64,000 nt of DNA from Aphrocallistes beatrix (lineage: Eukaryota; Porifera; Hexactinellida; Sceptrulophora; Aphrocallistidae). The stretch spans positions 434,001 through 498,000 of the forward strand of contig OY725497.1 in NCBI GenBank assembly GCA_963281255.1, given 5' to 3'. Below are positions 1-12,800 of this stretch, piece after piece. The translations under genes and the position numbers were made by a program. How positions within the stretch are numbered: the first letter of the stretch is position 1; every line of letters begins with the position of its first letter. Below the pieces are notes generated by a model. The model was not told where the DNA came from. It made no database searches and saw only the letters and a list, made by a program, of their open reading frames with translations.

Positions 1-343
1 AAACTATGAATAGAAACACGAGATAACGAGATAGTCTACAAGACTCGACATTCTTCAAGTAAAGCAACTATTATTTTTGATAACCCGAGTAGAACAAGAG
101 AAGTCGTTTCATAGCAGCCCTCATACCCATCAAATGGACAGTAACACAAAATAAAATAGAATAGAGTATAATATGTGAAAAAAAGAAATAGAAGTAGAAA
201 AGTAAAAATATAAAAGTTATGAAGTAACCCAACTTGGGAGTTATATCCTAAATATCTACTGCTAAATTATTTCGAGTTAGGAAAATAGTTTGTTACTCAA
301 ATAGAAGTAAAGTATAAGTAAGGTAAGGAGTTGAAGTGCCGTC
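1..343. other. 3' flank of the giant gene, no gene seen
   Basis: This AT-rich sequence lies downstream of the stop codon on the minus strand. I found no AATAAA or ATTAAA on that strand and no reading frame of note. It is presumably the 3' untranslated region, or an intron if a longer splice form exists. Confidence 0.5.
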
Positions 344-804
344 CTAAGTGAGTTCATCTGTTCGGTAATATTCAACCTCAACCGTAGTGAGATCAGCCAC
401 ACAGAAACTGCTCAAGATCTCGCAAATCGCCTTGATAGTGAGACTCGCATCTCTCCGCCCAATTTGAGACGAACCAAACACAGGTGATACGATGTCAATA
501 CTAACAGTTAGGCTGACGTCATCTTCCACACCCATTCTAAGCCTGCTGGGTTGGAAACCTTGAGCGATTATGCTGACATTAAAAGTAAGAGAGAAGACAT
601 CATATCTCATGAGGTATGTGGTGGTCGTATTGATGTAGTGTGAGTTGCTAAACGCAGTAGAATCGTATGTACGAACTGTGACGTAGGCAGGACCAGCGTA
701 TTTCTCATAGTCATGGCGAATGACTGAGACGAATCCAGTATCAGAGAGCTCTCCGACAGAAAACTGCGCACTACTGAAAGAGAAAGTGCCAGCATCGTCA
801 TAGT
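344..804 (-). other. Calx-beta-like C-terminal tail of the giant protein
   Basis: After the third IPT domain comes a segment with F-S-F-S-S-A-Q-F-S-V-G-E and V-S-V-I-R, matching the start of a Calx-beta domain (typically F-S-V-x-E followed by a T-V-x-V-x-R strand). The rest fits less well, and the protein stops about 150 residues later with no hydrophobic anchor or obvious GPI signal. Either the protein is purely secreted, or another splice form with a membrane exon lies beyond the window edge. Confidence 0.5.
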
Positions 805-3800
805 GTACAAAGGTCACGTTGGGATTGATTACAGAAATAGTACGATCCACAGAAACGCTGATAGTTGAGAATCCAAGTCCAGGTGGTACAACGCAAGAAA
901 GGAGTGTATCGTTAACTAAAACTGTGACATTCAGACAAGTGAGAGTTGAATTATCTTCGGATTGGTAGAAAATAACGACAGGAGCCAGCCCATCTTTGGA
1001 ACTACCAGTTGGGCCAAAGTTGCGTCCAGTTATATTAACTTGAGTGTAGACAGATTTGTAGGTAGTCGGAGGGGTAATTGATAGTACGACTGGTGGGCTG
1101 AAGCCACGGAAAGAAGAACGCGCAGTGGTAGCTATCTGGTCTACCGTGATGTTGATATCATGAGGAGATGGACTGAGTGAAGGAGTGTTGCATGTTAGCG
1201 TGTAGTTGTCGATAACAGTCAGATTAGTACAATCCTTTCCGCTTATCGTTACTGAAACTACAGGACCTTCTTGTGATGCAGTCGATGGACCAAAGTTTTG
1301 ACCATATATGGTCACGAAGGTGCTACCAAATCGGGACCCAGCTATAGGAAATATTCGAGTGAATACTGGTGGAGCAAGGTATGTGAAAGCTCTTGCAATA
1401 TCAAGGAAAAGTGTGCTCTTGTCAACCGTTAAACGTAGAGTGATTGGGACGCCAACAATGGAAGAATCAGCGCGAGGCGTGTACGCCATTAGTTCAGTGT
1501 TGTTTTGCGTCACTGTGGTGTTGAGAGTGAGTTGGCCTGCTAGGCTTACCTCAACTTCACGCTCGCCATGGAAACCTGCCAATGAACCAAAATTCGAACC
1601 GACAACAGTTATTTTAGTGCCGCCGATGGAACGGCCAGCAGTGGGACGCAAGGATGTGAACTCCGGAGGGAGGTAGTATGTGAAAGAGGAGACTTGAGTG
1701 GCATTGACTCCATCGACAAGTGGGAGGATACCGTTAGGAACGGTTGCCTTATCATAGAAAGCATTTGAACCAAAACTAATAAAGGTATCATTACGGGAAG
1801 TTGTGAGAGATGGGTTTAGCTTGATGACGGACCAATCTATTGCGACTAGAACGATTATAAACACTTTAAACTCGTTATAAGCGGTCACAGTCCCATTGGT
1901 CAGTCTGTATTTATCATCCGCCAGCAAACCATCTTGCAGAGTGATCTCGAAAAAGTTCACCAATCTTGGTTCCATTGGTTCATTAAATTCGAAGGTGATT
2001 TCTTCTGTGATGAAATTGAAGCTGTACTGTATTAAGTAAGGGGGTGTGGTGTCTGCGGTGAAAATAGCAGCCATTAGCGCGCCACCATCAAAGCGAGGAA
2101 CTACACGATTACCATTCATATCTCGGACGAGGGTTGAATTCCATGTTAACCATGTGTTGTTAAGATCGAGAGCGAAGTTATCGATACTCTTGATGTTGTC
2201 AAGATCTGCTATGTTGAGCTGGACATTCACAACTGTATCGTAACTTAGATCAACACCTATACTGCTGCTGGTCAATCTTCTGGAGTAGAAGGTAGAACTG
2301 TTCTGAGTATTCTGTAGCACCAATGTCTGAACATACAATGAAGAACCATTCACTGTCTCTCTGAAAGTTAGCATCAGTAACCCTCGGTCCATATCCAGGT
2401 GGAAAGAGCGGACTTGAGGGGGGACAGTGTCGGGTGTGAATATTCGCACACGCTCGCCACGCCCATTGATGATCTCCTGTATGGAGTTTCCAATCACATC
2501 TTCGACTAATAGAGTGGAGAATGTAATAAAAGTATCGAATTCACTCGTCATTAGAGATGTCATCCCCTTAATTAGGTTGATGTCATTTAGGTCAAATCGC
2601 AGTGCAATTGTAGTCAAATTCTGGTCCGGATAGCTCCCGCTTGTCAGTCTGTAGAACGAAATAAGCGAGACCAGGTGTGTATACAGGTTCGACTGGATAC
2701 TTATCTGGGAAGCGTCGAAAGAATCGATGTTGACTGTCTCATCAAAAGTCAACAATATCAATTCGCTGTTCATATTGATGTCGTAAGATATTAAAGTCGG
2801 GCTAATGGTGTCTGGAGTGAATAGGGAAACTCTGGTAGCGTTGTTAGTGCTGACACCAATGACAGGATTGCCGATCATGTCTGCAACTGCTCGAGTAGAT
2901 AGCGAGATGTAGGTATTGCTGGGAGAAGTTGCCAAATTAAAAAGTTTCTTAATAGCATTCAAATCATATGTTCCAATTATCACTTCTATTATTGCGACAT
3001 TGGCACTTTTAGTCAAGGTAAAGTTTGGTGATAGACCGGGAGTAAGAGTGTGATACTCGCTCATTACCTCAGAGGAACCTTGGAGACGTAGCTCACTGAC
3101 GTTGAGAGTGAACACATTAACCGCTTCGCTGAAAGTGAGAACTAACACGCCGGTGTTCATGTTCAAGTCAAATGCTAGCAGAGTAGGGTGGGTACTGTCC
3201 GGAGTGAAGGTTCGAACAGGAACAGCATTGGTAAAGCTAATCTCCACGATCCTATTGCTGTTCATATCTTCAAAGGTAGAGTCGGAGAGACTGATATAAG
3301 TGTTGTTTGGTGTCGTTGCTAGCTTTGTAAATGCTTTGATAATATCAGTGTCATATTGGTTCAGTTGGATAGTGAGACTGGGGGAGTTTGGAGTTAGTAA
3401 AGTATTGCGAATAGAGAGAGAGTGGAATTCAGTGATATTCTGCATTTTCCTGTTTTGTATTGTCATCTGATTGAAATCTAAGCTGCTAGCGAGTACAGTT
3501 TCTGTAAAGAACAGGTACAACAGATGACGGTTCATGTCCAGATCGAAGTGTGTCAACTCAGGACGTTTCAGATCGGGGACAAATAGTTCTGTCACTAAAC
3601 CATCTCCAAAATTAATCGAGCTTGTAATCGGGACAACAAAGTTAGACTCAAATGCCATATCTCGAATAGCAAACATAGTCATAGTCAACCAAGCATTGGG
3701 ACGACCAGTGAAGAGATCTGTGTTGTTCTTAATTAAATTCAAATCATACAATGAGAATTTGAGTACCACAACTGTACTGTATTCTGTTTGTATGTTGATT

Positions 3801-6800
3801 CCAACAGTGAGTGTATAGGAAGTGGTAGGATCGAAGAAGTCTTGGAGTGTGAATGCCGTGTGATCGAGTGTCGTAGCATTCACTGTCTCACTGAAGGTAA
3901 GAACGATCACTTCTTCGGTTAGATTGACACTAAACATCAACAGACGCGGGCTGGTGTCATCTGGCAGGTGCCGCGAAACACCTAATGCTTCAGAGTTGGG
4001 CCGGACGACAATTGGGTTGCCTGCCATATCGCGAATAGTATAACCTTCATAAGAGATGAAACATTGACTTGGAAGACGACAAATAATTAACCTCTTAATC
4101 GTGTTCAAGTCATCAATAGCTATGACTACCGATACCTCAATGCCATCCGAATTTGAGGAAAGACCATTAGTCAATTTATGAGAATTATTGGTGCCCTGAG
4201 AATCTTGGAGCGAAATAGAAGTTAATACAATTGTGGATGCATCAACAGTCTCATTGAAGGTAAGCACAAAGATTCCTTGATCCATGTCAATAGACATGTT
4301 GACCAATTTGGGAGTAGTCATATCTCGAGTATACACATTAACCTGTAGTGCTTCCCCGTCAGGGATGGCTGTGAGGTTGTTACCAGCCATGTCGATAATG
4401 GCAGAAGATTCCGCTACAAGGTAGCTGCTACTCTTATCGATGGCAAGCGCCTGGCGGCGTTTGATCTCGTTCCTATCTTCAGCTCCTAAACGAACCACAA
4501 TAATGTGTCCGTCATCATTGATGGTATGTGATTGTGCCTGTCCGGGTGTGAGGGTACGAGGGGAATAGTGATAGGAGTTATTGGACAGGGTTCCACTCTG
4601 GATTGTAAGGTATTCAACTTTCAGTGAACTACTCTCTACAAACTCGTCAAAGGTGAGTGAGAGCAGATCGAGATCTAAATTTAAATCGTATCGAAGGAGG
4701 ATTGGGGAAGTTTGATCAGGGATGAGATAACGCGTTGGTTGTGCATTGGTGATGGGAATTTTCGTGACATAATTATCATTAAGATCACGAATAGTTAAGT
4801 TAGTGAGGGCAAGAAATGTTCCATTCTCTTTGTCAGCCAAGAGTGTCTTATATTTAATGGCATTCAGGTCGATAAAGCCGAGATGCACTGATACAACAGT
4901 GCCATCTTCTGATATAGAATACGATTGGAGTGGATCGAATCCGGTAAACGAACCTTGAAGGAATGGATATTGGATCAGATCGGTTCCGTTCAGCATGAGA
5001 CTGGTTGAATTTTCTCGAATATGGAATATTCCATCCAGATTTTGGTAGGTGAGAGGGTTGTCCATTCCACTACGAGTTGACTGTATACGAATCTGAGTAA
5101 GGTCAAGGGTGTCATTCACCTTGACAGTCTCTGAGAATGTCATATTGAGGAGTCCTAAGTTGAGATCTAGTCCGTAGCTGCGCAGCTCTGGGTTTGTTAT
5201 GTCTTCAGTGAAATTTCGAACTTTTAGAGGATCAAAAAATGAAGCGAAATTACGATTCATATCTTGGATGACAGTGACGCCATAGGATAAGTATGTGTTC
5301 GAGGAGTTGGTTCCAAGTGAACGGATTTTCTTTATCTCGTTCAGATCCTGACTCCCAATTGACACAACTAGCACAGTACTATCTATGTTGAAAGTCTGAG
5401 ACCCGACTGGATAGGGTGGATTGCTTGTAAAGACATGAGAAATGAAATATGGATCTGTTTGCAGTTCAGAATTCTGTAGCGTTAGCTTCGTAACATCAAG
5501 AGAGGACGCATTGACAGTCTCTGAAAAGACCAGTGTCAGGTTTCCAGAATCAATATCTAGATCAAAAGCAATAATATCCGGATTCGTCGTATCCCGAATG
5601 TACTCAAAAGTCCTCTGAGCTGAAGTAAAGAGGATCTGTTGTATTGGATTGCCATACATGTCCGTAATAAAAGAAGACGTGATGGAAATGAATGTTGTAT
5701 TCGTATCAATAGCGAGCTGCGAGAGGAACTTTATCCTGTTCAGATCTTCAGACCCTATGGTAATGGTTAGGAAAGGAGCATCTGTATCCAATGTTCCACT
5801 CAGATTTGTTAATGTGAAATATTGTGTAGGATTATCTCCAGAAGATTGAAGAGTTAATTGAGTTACATTCAGTGTTGATAACCGGACAGTTTCAGAGAAG
5901 AAGAGTGTGAGAGTACCGTTGTTCATATTAAGAATAGAGCTATTTAGTTTCGGAGAGGTGATATCTGGGAAGAATAAATCGGGTGGGCGGGCTGAGGAGC
6001 CATTTAAGAGTGGGAGCACTGACCTCCGATTCATATCAAACAGAGCTCCATCTTCTATCACCAGCCATAGCGTCGTATTGCTGCGACCAATTTCTTTTCG
6101 CTTAATTTCATTGAGATCGTCCAGAGATAATGATAGAGCGACCAGCCTACTGTCAAGAACTGAGAATTGGCTCATAACATAAGTTGGCCATCTTAAGCGG
6201 TGGTAAGAATGTTCATCAGCTGCGTCGACAGATGGATACTCTTGCAGAACTAACAAACTGATATCGATCGAGGATACATTAACAGTTTCTGAAAACGTCA
6301 GGTTGAGTACACCAGAGTTCAGATCAGCCACATAACTAACCAAATACGGACTGATGATATCCATTATGAACTGCGATACAGGAAGGGCAGAAACGGTAGC
6401 AACAGAAGGATTATTTCTCATATCGACAATAGCTCCTGGCATCAGATAGAGATAAGAAGTAACGTTAGAAGTGAAGAGGAATTCTCTGGCTTTGATATTA
6501 TTTAGGTCACTGAATGTAAAAAATACTTGTACTTGAAGGCCATTCACAAGAATCGTAGTACCGTTGGTGAGTGAATAGCTAGAGGTAGAATTGAATTGTC
6601 CACTCCGCAGAGAGAATCTAGTATATACCAAATTAGAAGGACGAACGGGCTCACTGAAGAGAAGTGTTAGCACCCCCCTGGTCATGTTCACGGTATAGGA
6701 CAGCAATCGCGGTCCTAAGGATTCAATCGGAGTGTTGGAGGACTGATGAATAGCCTGAGATATCGCATTCGCACCTGGACTTGTATCTGTCAACGCATTC

Positions 6801-9800
6801 GATTCAATGAGTAGGAATGTGTTACTGATGTTCGTCCAGCAATTCTCAATCAGCTTAATACTGTCGATATCACTCTTTGAAAGGTTTAACGTGAAAGTAT
6901 TAGCATACAGCTCCCCTATTTTCCCATCAGTTAGATTGTATGCAGGAGACCCTGTTGAGGAACATAAAATGCGGAGGCGAGGAATTATAATACTTCCAAT
7001 CAATATAGTCTCGTCAAAAGAGAAAAGTATTTGTCCAGAGTCAAAGTTAACGGAATAATTGAACAGAGTAGGTCTGGTTACATCTTGTGTGAAATTAGAT
7101 GTCATAATCGCGTTAGTATTGAGTCTTGGAACGAGGGAGTTACCATTCATATCCAAGACAGTAGAATTGGTTACTACCAAGTAAGAATCATTGATAAAGT
7201 TGTACATATGGACAGCGGCAGTGAGTTTATTTAAATCAGTGAAGCCAAGTGTGACAGTTAATATGTTGCTATCTTCAGAGCTGGAATAAGTGGGAGGGAA
7301 AAGGCTAATAAGAAAGTTTGAAGCTGTCACATTGTTCTGTAATTTCAACTCTTGGATTTGGAATGTAGAAGCGTTGACGGTTTCACTGAAGAAGAGAGTA
7401 AGAACCCCAGAATTCATATTAACTTGAAACGTGTCTAGCTCAGGACTGGTCATGTCAGAAATGAATTCGCGCACCCTCATACCGTCCACAGGTACTAAGG
7501 AGAGATCGGCCATGTCAGAAACGGCTAGGTTCGTAAGCGAGAGGAAAGTTGTGTTAAGCGAGGTAGCGAGACTGGATAATCGTTTTATTTCGTTCAAATC
7601 AGAAATTCCAAGCTTGACTGTATAAATAGTTGAATCTACCTGTCCAGCTATCAGCCTTGAATCTAGTGTCAAACGATAAGAAACATAATAGGCGGAAGAA
7701 GGAGAGTGTAGCAAAATGTCAGTGATATTAAAAGTAGAAGTGTTAAGAGTTTCCGAAAATGTAAACATCAAAATTTCTGAATCGAGATCCAAGATATAAG
7801 ATCTCAACATCGGGTGGGTAATGTCAGCTGTGAACATTCGCACTTCTTTAGCTTGGAATTGAGAAACTGATTCGAGTAAATTGTTATTCATATCCAGGAT
7901 GCTCCCAAAGGCAATAGATAAGAAAGTGAAAGGTGGAGAACTTGCTAGACCTGGGAGTGCCTTGATCGCATTTAAATCTTCATCTCCAATACTCACAGTA
8001 ACTGTAATGTCATTGTAACTGTTTGTTGAATAAGAATTAGTTAGCCTGTAAGACGTGCCGATGGTGAGATTGGTGTTAGACTGGATCAATATATTAGGAA
8101 TGATGAGAGATGTTGCATTCACAATTTCACTGAAATGAAGAGTGAGAGATCCTTTATTTAAATCAAAATCAAAATCTATCAGAGAAGGCATGGTCATATC
8201 TTGGAAAAAACTGGCTGTTCCAAGCATAGAAATCGGGACGATAGGATTCAGGAAAGTATCAGTTAAGAATGAGCTTGGTGTTGAAAGGTAAGTTGTGTCC
8301 ATCGACACAGCGAGAGAGGTAAGATTTTTCAATTGGTTGAGATCTGTGAAATTCAGAAGGATAAGAACAATATCACTTATGGAGGAAATGATCTGACCAC
8401 TTGTCAATGTGTAGGACACGTTATTCCGATTTAAGATTGTTATCTCGGTTAGGTTGATTGAGGTTAGTAGCACTGTTTCACTGAAGAATAAAGTTAAAGT
8501 TTCAGAAGTGAGATTTAATTGGAAAGAGTAAAAATATGGTCTAACTGCGTCTGCGGTAAAATTTCTCACTTCACTCGCAAAGTTTGATGGTATTTCTACA
8601 ACTGGATTATAATTCATGTCGACCAGAGTTACGTTAGGGAAAGAAATAAAAGTATTGCTAGAATTGGTGACCAAGTTAAAATATCGCTTGATATAGTTCG
8701 TGTCATCTCTCGTTAGATTCACAATTAACACAGTACTATCTTCCATGCTCGAAGTTCCTCCTGTCAAAGTTAGATAATTCGCTGATTGAACGGCTGGATC
8801 AGTGAGGGTTAGCGATTCTCGATCTTGTAATGTTAGATTCTGTATTGAGAGACTACTAGCATCAACCGTCTCAAAAAACACAAGAGTAAGTTGATTAGAA
8901 GTGAGATTAATGTCGAAGTAATCAAGAGGTGGAGAAGTTAGATCAGGAATTAACATGGCAGCTTGCAATACTGCTACAAAGTAGAGTTTATTACCATTCA
9001 TATCTTGTATCGTATCTGAGGTAAGAGCGATATAAGTATCTACCTCACTATCAGCTAAATTCCGAACTCTTTTCAATTCATTTAGATCTCTAACCGTTAT
9101 CTTAATCGAAATAATGTAATTATCATTTCTTGAAAGTGTCAAATCGCCTCTAAGCACATGAGATAGAGATCCATTCAAATTCTGAATGGTAATAGTGGTT
9201 ACATTCAAAGAACTTGATTCGACCACTTCACTAAATGTAAGATTAAGAACTTCTGCATTTAAATCGAGTATAAAACTATCTAGACGAGGCCGTGTAGTGT
9301 CTAGAGTTATGTTTTGAACACGTTTAGCTGATGAAAAAGATATATTGACAATCTCGTTGAAATTCTGATCGCGAACAAAAGCAGGGAAAGAAATAAAAGT
9401 GTTAGAACCATTCGCATAAGAAGCTAGATTTCGTCTGATTTTTATGGCATTTAAATCTTGGAAATTGAGTCGAATAGTAATAACGTGTGAATCTGGAGAG
9501 ATAACTGTGCTGTCAAATAACGTATAATATTCCGAGCCGATGCCATTCTGACGGCCCTGTAAAGTTATACCCCATACATTGATTGAGCTGGAGTTCACAG
9601 TCTCACTGAATGAGAGTACTAATGTTTCATTATCTAAATCAAGGTCGAAGTTAACTAGAGTTGGCATCGTTTCATCTATAGTGTAGTTCAATATTGATCG
9701 AGCAGCAGCATTGGTTCGTGGAATCGAGTTAACCTGATTGCCTTGATAGTCTACAATAGCGAGAGAATCGATTGACAGAAACGTATCCCCTGGTCTCGTT

Positions 9801-12800
9801 GCTAAATCGGTCAAACGCTTTATTTCATTCAAATCAGAATTCAGTATCGTGATAACTTGAATTGGGTCTCTATGCAGTGAGTGGGGAGTTGCTACCGACA
9901 ATTGTACAAATGTTGAATTCTCGTCTCTCAGACTCTGCAAGATGAAACTGTTCGGCTGTAACGACTCACCAAGAGTTGTCTCATCAAAATAAAGGGTCAG
10001 ATAACCGGAATCAAGATCCAGAGAAAAGTTGATCAAATTAGGATTTGTTTCATCAGGTATAATCCTCATAGCCATTCGGGACGTCACTGGTACGACCTCA
10101 TTTCCAAAAGTATCTTGTATAAATAGAGATGTTAAAGAGAGGAAAGTTGTCCGAGTTGAGTTTGTGAGGTACTTTCTCTTCTTTAACGCATTCATGTCTC
10201 CAATACTGATATCAAGAATAAGCAAGGTATCATTAGGCGTAATGGCTACAGTTGAGCTTGTAAGGGTATAATTTTCAACTGGATTCGCTGTTATATCTTC
10301 TAGCACCAATTGAGTCACATCGAGAGATTCGACATTAATTGTCTCTGAGAAAGTAAGATTGAGATGCCCTGAGCCATCCATGTCGAGAGAAAATTCGAGC
10401 AACCTTGGTGGTGTAATATCGCGAAAGAATTGCTGAGGTCTTTGAGCAGAGGAAGGTGAAACACCCTGTATAGCGTTAGAATTCGCATCACGCACTAATC
10501 CAGTCGGGAATGTTAGAAAGACATTGTTCTCGTTAGTAAGGAGGTCTGGAAGCTTTTTAATCTCGTTTAAGTCGAAGATATCGAGCTGAATCCTAACCAA
10601 TGGATCATATGTTCGATTGAAAACACCTCCAGAAAGGGTATATCTAGTGGCAGATGAGGAGTTAAGACTGGAGAACATTATCATGGTTATCATTAAAGTA
10701 TCTAAATTCACTGTTTCGCTAAATAGGATCTCCAAAACCTCGTTAGTAAGGTTGATATTATAGTAAACTAACTGTGGCGGTGTCATATCTTCTGTATACA
10801 GATATGTTTGATTCGAAGAGTTGGAAGAAATCGGTATAATCGGGTTGTTGTTCATATCAGAAACTAGATTCTCGTTAAAAGTGATAAAGGAGGTTGATGA
10901 ATTAGCAGCGAGCTGAGGTAAAGCTTTAATATTATCAAGGTCTTGTTTCGTAATACGGATATCTACTTCAACTTCATTCGAAGGAGTTTTAAACTCAGAC
11001 CCTGATAGCATGTATGATGTGGCCATAGAACCAATTTGATCTGAAAGAATAATCTCAGATTCGTTTAACGTGCTCGCTTGGATAATCTCATCAAAAGTAA
11101 GTGAAATTACCCCGGTGTCTAGATTGAGGGCGAATCTAAGAAGAGTTGGAGAGGTTTGGTCCGATACAAATGGATCAACTCTCTTTAGAGTTTCTGTCAC
11201 TAAATTTCCAGTCATATCTCTAATAGCCATTCTTGTAATACTAAGGAAAGTGTCGTTAGTCTGCGTAGCTAATCTAGTCCGGTTCTTAATTTGGTTCAGG
11301 TCATCGAATCCCAGAGAGATGACAGCCCGGGTAGAGTCGAACCCAGGAAGTCCAGAACCTTTGAGTTGAGATGAAGGTGTCAGGGTGTAAGAAGAGGTGT
11401 TAGAATTGGCATTAATGTCACTATGAAGGGTGTATTCTGACACTATCAAGGTACTAGCGTCTACAACCTCAGATAAACTAAGAGTTAGCAGCTCTGTCGT
11501 TAAATCTAAAGAAAATGAAATGAGTTCGGGTGGGGTACTGTCCAGAATGAGAGATCTGATTCGCTTTGCATCATCTAATGGAATGGCTTCATTAGGATTA
11601 CCAAAAACATCAAGTATTGTAGCTGAAGTGATGGATATATAAGTTGTAGAGGTTGAAATGGCCAATTCGTATTTTCGTTTGATTTCGTTCAGATCCTGTT
11701 CAGACAGAACCAGTTCTATCAGTAGTCCATCTGGTGACATGGTATACGATGTTGTGAAGGTATGGAATGAATCTGGATTCGATAGATCTCGCATAACACT
11801 GTGTTGCAGAGTAATTTGGGATACATTCAAAGTCGAGGATTGAATCGTTTCAGAGAAAGTGAGGTTAAGATGAGCACTGCTATCTAGGTCTAAGCTAAAC
11901 TCAACAAGAGCTGGTGGGGTTATATCAGGAATGTAGGTATTGATAGGGAAAAAAGCTGTCATTCCGTTAATCAAAGCAACATTAGGATTATCAAACTGAT
12001 CCACTATAGCTGATGATGTCATTGTGAGGAAAATGTCCATCATTGAAATGCCAATCCTCCTGAATTTCAATTCGTTTAAGTCGTTAGCAATGAATGAGAT
12101 TGATATTTCTGTATCATCCACAGGGGTGAGTAAGGTTCCACCTCTCAGTGTTAGCATTTCTTCAGCTAAACTATCGAAACGAGATTGCAATGTCAAAGCA
12201 GTTGTATTAAGGGACGAATAATCGACCGTCTCAACAAACGTTAAATTCAAAATTCCCTCGTCCATATCCAAACTATAACCGACCAAAACCGGTTGGATTA
12301 TGTCAGAATATAACGAATCAGCTCGTAGTGCAAGACTATCTGGTATTTCCAGAATCGGATTTCCAAACATATCACTAATCGCTCCATTTTCAACTACTAA
12401 AAAGGAAGAAAATTCATTTGCATAGAGAGACTCAAGTTTTTTTATTTCATTCAAATCTGAGATGAGAATATCTAGAGTTATCAGGAGACCGTTGTTGCTG
12501 GAACTGTTCCCCCCAGTCAGTCGATAAAAAGAGAGCAAACGAGTTTGAGCCGCGAGAAGAATGAAACGCGTTGGTACCAAAGAAGTAACATTCACGGGCT
12601 CGTCAAAACTAAGCAAAAGAAAGCTGTCATTCAGATTAGCAATAAAATTAGTAAGCATCGGTGGTGTGACGTCAGGGATAAAGCGAGAAGATCTGATAGT
12701 AGTATTAGATATATGATTGAGGAAACTAGAAACATCTCTAACCCCAGTGTCTTGTATCGTTAAGTAGCTTGTATTTTCCGATATTGCCAGACACTCAATA

